In this document: piece by piece, positions 60,061 to 64,000 of the stretch
Position numbering within the stretch: the stretch's first letter is position 1
How the letters are laid out: each line of letters opens with the position of its first letter
Source of the DNA: Candidatus Goldiibacteriota bacterium HGW-Goldbacteria-1
GTDB lineage: Bacteria; Oederibacteriota; PGYV01
Assembly (NCBI GenBank): GCA_002839855.1
Contig: PGYV01000001.1
Coordinates: 1-64,000, forward strand
Length of the DNA stretch: 64,000 bases
Reading direction: 5' to 3'
Notes under the pieces: generated by a model
Told to the model about the DNA's origin: nothing
Databases searched by the model: none
Seen by the model: the letters and a program-made list of their open reading frames with translations, nothing else
Made by a program: the position numbers and the translations under genes

Positions 60061-60699
60061 TTATATTTCTCCAAAGGCTTTTTTCATTTCAAGATACTGT
60101 TTGTATTTTCCGATATTATCAGCGCTGCTTACAGTTATGGAATCTCCGTTAATCACTATAACTTTTGCTTTTTCCATAGCCCCAAGTATTTCCAGCAGTT
60201 TGGGTTTATTTTCATCCATGCCGGTCTCTGTTACAAGCGAACTAAGCGAAGTGACAGAGTTGTCGCCGCTTTTAGAAACATGCATTAAAAGAGTATTTAC
60301 CACGCGCATATTAAAGTCCTTGGTGGTAAGATTTTTAAGCTGTTCGTTCATCAGGCGGATTCTGGAGCTCATGTTCTTTAAAATCTTTTTTACTATCTTC
60401 GCGTTTCGCTGCATCTGCTGTTCAAAAAGTTCTTCGTTTAAAGCTATACATACCGTATCCGCAGCGGCAATGGCGGATGCCGAACGGACATCCTTGTCTA
60501 TTACAGCCATTTCGCCGAAGAAATCCCCCGCGCCAAGAGTAACAAGCGTTTTTTCGCCGTCATCCGTTTTTTTTGTTATTTTAACCGAGCCTGTATGGAT
60601 AATAAACATTTCTTCGCCTACCGCGCCTTCTTTAAATATATATTCTCCCGCTGCAAACTGCCTTCCATAACGCCCTAATATATCATCTTCATTTGACAT
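60061..60699 (-). CDS. CRP/FNR-type cyclic-nucleotide-binding regulator
   Basis: The 212-residue protein has a cNMP-binding domain (about 8-115): AAGEYIFKEGAVGEEMFI, TLGAGDFFGEMAVI and the phosphate-binding cassette Gly62-Glu63 with Arg72-Ser73-Ala74, the residues that bind the ribose and cyclic phosphate in CRP. A long dimer helix (about 105-135) and a divergent winged helix (about 150-205, LSSLVTETGMDENKPKLLEIL) follow. Thus it can probably bind cAMP or cGMP, though DNA binding is less sure. AGGAGG precedes the ATG. It lies 27 bases upstream of the pseudo-cyclase gene and starts the operon. Confidence 0.85.
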   Translation of the reverse strand: MSNEDDILGRYGRQFAAGEYIFKEGAVGEEMFIIHTGSVKITKKTDDGEKTLVTLGAGDFFGEMAVIDKDVRSASAIAAADTVCIALNEELFEQQMQRNAKIVKKILKNMSSRIRLMNEQLKNLTTKDFNMRVVNTLLMHVSKSGDNSVTSLSSLVTETGMDENKPKLLEILGAMEKAKVIVINGDSITVSSADNIGKYKQYLEMKKAFGEI

Positions 60700-60784
60700 A
60701 ACAACCTCCTGAATTCTTAAATCATTTTAGTCTTGTATTTAAAGTATTTTACTATAAAAAAGACGGGGGTGTCAATGGAAGACA

Positions 60785-60833
60785 GGATGCTTGGACAGGA
60801 TGCTTGGATGGTTAGATGTTTGGATGCTTGGTT
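60785..60833 (+). repeat. GATGCTTGGA-type repeat
   Basis: Four or five variants of GGATGCTTGGA and TTAGATGTTTGGA occur in tandem. An inverted counterpart lies at 60954-60989, so the two arms flank the 80-bp repeat at 60864-60943. The same words are at 22964-23016. Confidence 0.6.
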
Positions 60834-60863
60834 AAAGCAAAACTGCGAAGCGGAAATCCCCGT

Positions 60864-60943
60864 GCAAACTTGTTCGGATACAAGATTACCAATTTGCGGC
60901 GTGTACTGAAAAAACACACCCAATCACTGTAAAACCGAAGGTC
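60864..60943 (+). repeat. Dispersed 80-bp intergenic repeat, copy 2
   Basis: Alignable with 4152-4231 across the whole length, including ACCAATTT, GTACTGAAAAAA, ACCCAA and CTGTAAAACCGA. It lies between the inverted GATGCTTGGA arms, in a gap of about 290 bases that holds no gene. Confidence 0.6.
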
Positions 60944-60953
60944 GTCGCTTTAG

Positions 60954-60989
60954 CCAACCTTCCAAGCATCTAACCTTCCAAGCATCCAG
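60954..60989 (-). repeat. GATGCTTGGA-type repeat, inverted arm
   Basis: On the minus strand this reads GGATGCTTGGAAGGTTAGATG... and matches 60785-60833. It ends directly at the 3' end of the cardiolipin synthase gene. Confidence 0.6.
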
Positions 60990-60991
60990 TC

Positions 60992-62464
60992 TTAAAGGTA
61001 CGGGCTGAACAGCCTGGCAATATTATTTCTGAACCTTTTAATAAACGGGCCGGATCTTGATTTAACAAGGGTCAATTCATGTGCATCCGCTACTTTTCGC
61101 AGAAAAATTTTATCAAGTTCATGCGCCAGCTCTTTATCATAACATTCCGCGTCAAATTCAAAATTAAGCCTCATGCTTCTTGCGTCCCAGTTGGACGACC
61201 CCACATATGACCAAAGCCCGTCAACCGTCATAATTTTAGAATGGTCAAAAACACCGTCATACCTGTATACGCGGCACCCTTTTTCTATGACACGCCACAG
61301 CGTGCCATCCATAGCCCACTGCACATACTTTAAATTGCCGCTGTGGGGAACAAGTATTTTCACTTCTATCCCCTGAAGAGCGGCAAGCGAAAGCGCGCTT
61401 ATTACCTGCGGGTCCGGAATAAAATAAGGCGTCTGAATATGAATGCTTTTTCTTGCGTTTGCTATGGCGTTCATCATCACCCACATATTTTTTTCCAGAT
61501 TCCGGTCAGGCCCGCCCGGAACAGGCCTTACATGAACAGTACCTTTTCTCTTAACGGGTAACACCCACCCTTTTCCATTAAGCTGTTCATGCGTTGTGAA
61601 TTCCCAGTCTTCCGCGAATACTTTTTGAAACTCTGATGCTATAGGCCCCCTGAACATAAAATGAATATCTTTAAGCTTTACTTTGCCGTCTGCCCCTGTC
61701 TGTTCCCTTATATTCGCCCCGCCGATATACGCTTCCTGCCCGTCCACTGCCATTATTTTTCTGTGCGACCTTAAATTATAAAACAGAAGGCTTATGGGCA
61801 TATTGGCTTTCATAAAAAAAGCGTGCGGTATCTTTTTTTCCTTAAGCAGCATGCCTATGGTGGGCTTTGAATAATGCGCGCCGACATTGTCTATCAGAAC
61901 CCTAACCAGCACGCCCCTTTTAACGGCTTCTGCCAGCGCGGCCACAAAAAGTTTCCCTATTCTGTCATTGTCAAAAATATATGTCTGCAATGTTATTGTT
62001 TTTTTAGCGCGCCTTATACCCCTAAGCATAGCGGCAAAAGCAGCTTCGTTTTCAAGGACAGTCACGCAGTTGCCCGGCACCAGCGGCGTCGCCAGCACGG
62101 CATCCCCGCTTCTTATCAAATCAAGGATATTATGCGGCATCTTTCTGGGAAGCGCGTATGAGATTCTTTTGCGGATATATTCCGTATCGCCAAGTTCCGG
62201 TTTAAGCCAGCTTAAAAAGAAACGGTCTCTTTTTAACTGGCTGGCCTTTCTTTGAATTCTATTGACCCCAAAAAGATAATACAATATCGCGCCAAAAAGC
62301 GGCGAAAGGATGATAACGGCAAGCCAGGACGCGGCTGACCGCGAATCACGTTTATACATTATAACGTGTATAATCGCCCAGGCGGAAATAATGACAAGGA
62401 AAATCAGCCCAAGTTCCGCTAACAGCAATACAGAAATATGAAGTTTATCCAGCAGTTCCGCCAT
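60992..62464 (-). CDS. cls: Cardiolipin synthase (phospholipase D family)
   Basis: The 490-residue enzyme has two N-terminal membrane helices (about 12-35 and 42-66) and two HKD phospholipase D motifs: HRKIMAVDGQEAYIGGANI near residue 235 and DHSKIMTVDGLWSYVGSSN near 415. It joins two phosphatidylglycerol molecules into cardiolipin and glycerol in the inner membrane, as Cls (ClsA). Length matches ClsA (about 486). GGGGAG precedes the ATG. It stands alone before the tRNA cluster; repeats lie at its 3' end. Confidence 0.94.
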   Translation of the reverse strand: MAELLDKLHISVLLLAELGLIFLVIISAWAIIHVIMYKRDSRSAASWLAVIILSPLFGAILYYLFGVNRIQRKASQLKRDRFFLSWLKPELGDTEYIRKRISYALPRKMPHNILDLIRSGDAVLATPLVPGNCVTVLENEAAFAAMLRGIRRAKKTITLQTYIFDNDRIGKLFVAALAEAVKRGVLVRVLIDNVGAHYSKPTIGMLLKEKKIPHAFFMKANMPISLLFYNLRSHRKIMAVDGQEAYIGGANIREQTGADGKVKLKDIHFMFRGPIASEFQKVFAEDWEFTTHEQLNGKGWVLPVKRKGTVHVRPVPGGPDRNLEKNMWVMMNAIANARKSIHIQTPYFIPDPQVISALSLAALQGIEVKILVPHSGNLKYVQWAMDGTLWRVIEKGCRVYRYDGVFDHSKIMTVDGLWSYVGSSNWDARSMRLNFEFDAECYDKELAHELDKIFLRKVADAHELTLVKSRSGPFIKRFRNNIARLFSPYL

Positions 62465-62605
62465 AACTCCCCGCCTTTTTATTTATACGTATATAATAAC
62501 AGAAAAAACGAATATCATAAAGACATGTTCTTAAATTTTTCTTGCTTTAATCATACCCATCTTGTAAAATTATCTCTGCTTTATGTTTCATTCAGTTCCG
62601 GCAAT

Positions 62606-62681
62606 GGGGCAGTAGCTCAGCTGGGAGAGCGCGGCGTTCGCAACGCCGAGGCCGGCGGTTCGATCCCGCTCTGCTCCACCA
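62606..62681 (+). tRNA. tRNA-Ala (anticodon CGC)
   Basis: The 76-base sequence folds into a full cloverleaf: acceptor GGGGCAG/CTGCTCC, D stem GCTC/GAGC, anticodon stem CGGCG/CGCCG with loop TTCGCAA (anticodon CGC, codon GCG), and T loop TTCGATC. CCA is encoded. Downstream lies a terminator. Confidence 0.96.
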
Positions 62682-62692
62682 ATAGAAACAAC

Positions 62693-62712
62693 AGCCCAAA
62701 AGGGCTTTTTTT
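62693..62712 (+). terminator. Rho-independent terminator after tRNA-Ala
   Basis: AGCCC-AAAA-GGGCT followed by seven T. The stem is short but compact, 11 bases after the tRNA 3' end. Confidence 0.7.
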
Positions 62713-62750
62713 ATTAAATACCGGTTATAGGTTTTGATAGTCCATTGTAC

Positions 62751-62838
62751 GGAGAGATGTCCGAGCGGTTGAAGGAGCACGCCTGGAAAGCGTGTAGGCT
62801 GAAAGGTCTCGTGGGTTCGAACCCCACTCTCTCCGCCA
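62751..62838 (+). tRNA. tRNA-Ser (anticodon GGA)
   Basis: The 88-base class II tRNA has acceptor GGAGAGA/TCTCTCC, anticodon stem CACGC/GCGTG with loop CTGGAAA (anticodon GGA, codons TCC/TCT), a long variable arm (about 13 bases) typical of Ser, G73 and an encoded CCA. Confidence 0.96.
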
Positions 62839-62876
62839 TTTAATTTAAACAAAAGCGAAAATCGGAAAGCCAGTAC

Positions 62877-62966
62877 GGAGAGGTGGCAGAGCGGTTGAAC
62901 GCGCCTGATTCGAAATCAGGTGTCCTCGCAAGGGGATCGGGGGTTCAAATCCCTCCCTCTCCGCCA
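62877..62966 (+). tRNA. tRNA-Ser (anticodon CGA)
   Basis: The 90-base class II tRNA shares its acceptor arm with the preceding tRNA-Ser. The anticodon stem CCTGA/TCAGG encloses TTCGAAA (anticodon CGA, codon TCG); the long variable arm contains GTCCTCGCAAGGGGAT. CCA is encoded. It lies 38 bases after tRNA-Ser(GGA). Confidence 0.96.
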
Positions 62967-62997
62967 TTTAATTAGCGCCTTCAGATATAACTAAAAT

Positions 62998-63462
62998 TTA
63001 TTTATTCTTACTTAATCTTTTCCCTTTAAAAAAACTCTTTAAAATATCACCACACGCTTCTTCAAGCACTCCGCATTCCACGTTTACTTTATGATTATGC
63101 TTTTCATGCTGCAGCAGGCTTGTCATGCTTCCACAAGCGCCTGTCTTGGGGTCTTTTGTTCCATAAATAACAAGATTTATCCTTGAAAGGACAATAGCCC
63201 CGGCACACATGCTGCATGGTTCTAAAGTGACATACAAGGTACACCCGTTCAACCTTTCGTTGTCCATTTTTTTTGCGGCTTTTTTTATCGCAATCATTTC
63301 AGCGTGAGCGGACGGATCCTTTTTTGAACGGATAAGGTTATGTCCGCGGGCGATTATTTTACCGCTGGATACTATGACGGCTCCCACCGGGACTTCATCT
63401 TTTTTTGCGGCTTTTGCCGCTTCTTTCAGCGCCTCTTTCATATAATACTCATGCTGTTTCAT
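62998..63462 (-). CDS. tadA: tRNA-specific adenosine deaminase
   Basis: The 154-residue zinc enzyme converts the wobble A34 of tRNA-Arg(ACG) to inosine. It has the cytidine/deoxycytidylate deaminase motifs HAEMIAI (catalytic His-Ala-Glu) and PCSMCAGAIV (two zinc Cys), and DPKTGACGSMTSLLQ, typical of TadA. Length agrees. Its start overlaps the stop of the upstream MFS gene (ATATGA). The two tRNA-Ser genes just downstream are on the other strand; tRNA-Arg is not in the window. Confidence 0.95.
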   Translation of the reverse strand: MKQHEYYMKEALKEAAKAAKKDEVPVGAVIVSSGKIIARGHNLIRSKKDPSAHAEMIAIKKAAKKMDNERLNGCTLYVTLEPCSMCAGAIVLSRINLVIYGTKDPKTGACGSMTSLLQHEKHNHKVNVECGVLEEACGDILKSFFKGKRLSKNK

Positions 63463-64000
63463 ATAACCTTCCTTTTGTGAAGTTCAAGTATGACAAATAT
63501 AAATATTATTATATACGAAATTCCAAGAAAAAGGTGGGCACATCCAAGTGTATATAAATCCATAATGTACCCTGTTAAGACAGCTGCCAGCGAGAATAGC
63601 AGCCCTTTTGCCATACCCGCAACCGATAATACAGTGGCGCGGATTGAACTTTCTGTCAGGTCATTGATATACGTAATAATTATTGTGATTCCATATCCCA
63701 AAAAGAATCCATTTGCCATTATAAAGGGTAATGATACTACTAAGTCTGCGTAAGCCATAACAAGAAACGATATACCCGGAAATATCAGGAAATATAAGGA
63801 CACTTTTTTACCGGCGCTTTTTTCAAGTTTGTGCGCCACAAAAGAACCAAGCCCGCTTGCCAGACCAAAAACAGCATGCAGTATGCCAAACCAGACTGTT
63901 GTTATCCCATGCTGTTTATAAAAGAAAAAATATGTCCATATGCCCACAACACCAAGCCCTAATACAACCGCGAACAAAACCGACAGTGCCCGTATTTCGG
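63459..64000 (-). CDS. Major facilitator superfamily transporter, C-terminal part (partial)
   Basis: The frame stays open to the window edge; the apparent start at 63977 is only an internal TTG and upstream codons (Glu-Ile-Arg-Ala-Leu-Ser) read on. About 180 residues with six membrane helices are seen, including the helix pair around GLASGLGSFVAHKLEK (an MFS loop with basic residues between helices) and SSIRATVLSVAGMAKGLLFS, a common pattern of MFS drug or sugar carriers. The substrate is unknown. It is followed by tadA with overlap. Confidence 0.85.
   Translation of the reverse strand, partial: EIRALSVLFAVVLGLGVVGIWTYFFFYKQHGITTVWFGILHAVFGLASGLGSFVAHKLEKSAGKKVSLYFLIFPGISFLVMAYADLVVSLPFIMANGFFLGYGITIIITYINDLTESSIRATVLSVAGMAKGLLFSLAAVLTGYIMDLYTLGCAHLFLGISYIIIFIFVILELHKRKVI

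Noticed and set aside
60017-60670. 217-codon frame on the plus strand
   Set aside because: It lies entirely opposite the CRP-type gene, which has clear conserved motifs and a ribosome site.
62592-62852. Open frames across the tRNA cluster
   Set aside because: They read through tRNA-Ala and tRNA-Ser; such tRNA-derived peptides are annotation artefacts.

Overview
The window looks like a chromosomal segment of a Gram-negative (diderm) bacterium from a poorly cultured lineage. It encodes outer-membrane beta-barrels, an LpoB-type lipoprotein, lipoprotein processing enzymes (lspA, lgt), a family 9 heptosyltransferase-like enzyme and large secreted proteins with Thr/Pro-rich linkers and C-terminal beta-domains ending in IVK. 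This combination, with PorV/PorQ-like barrels, recalls candidate phyla of the Elusimicrobia/Omnitrophota/Goldbacteria kind. That placement is inference, because no rRNA is present. Nearly all genes lie on the minus strand in tightly packed operons, and the few plus-strand genes stand alone.

Layout. 1-8.2 kb: partial gene end, an outer-membrane barrel, an SDR epimerase, an Nfu scaffold with a 57-residue four-Cys protein that is easy to miss, lemA-htpX, a repeat-rich gap, and a 1268-residue secreted glycosidase. 8.2-14.4 kb: site-2 protease, trpS, scpA, scpB, rluB, pheA, purM. 14.5-22 kb: envelope genes, including two PorV-like barrels flanking a secreted FG-GAP protein with a sorting-type C-terminus, and an oxidoreductase/GT2 pair. 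22-30 kb: a CBS-GGDEF protein and the rimP-nusA-infB-rbfA-nrnA-ribF operon. 30-38.7 kb: TusA-like, macro-domain, lspA-lgt-rluD, a PAS sensor without a kinase, ileS and rsgA. 38.7-41.9 kb: barrel, LpoB, COG3014 lipoprotein and an unknown protein. 42-54.7 kb: a nine-gene surface-glycan or protein-glycosylation operon unusually rich in TPR modules. 54.7-57 kb: REP-like hairpin cluster, a decayed RHH/PIN toxin-antitoxin locus, and an ECF sigma/anti-sigma/DUF3106 operon. 57-60.7 kb: rimI, then a class II cyclic-nucleotide phosphodiesterase, a CHASE2-like receptor with a degenerate cyclase domain, and a CRP-type regulator. 61-64 kb: cardiolipin synthase, tRNA-Ala, two tRNA-Ser, tadA and a partial MFS transporter.

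The strongest candidates for something new are the phosphodiesterase/pseudo-cyclase/CRP module, the TPR-fused glycosylation operon, GTAG-headed REP-like hairpins at three loci without a visible transposase, a second 80-bp dispersed repeat, and the six 18-residue repeats of the DUF3106 protein encoded with its sigma factor. No CRISPR array, rRNA, prophage or insertion sequence was seen.
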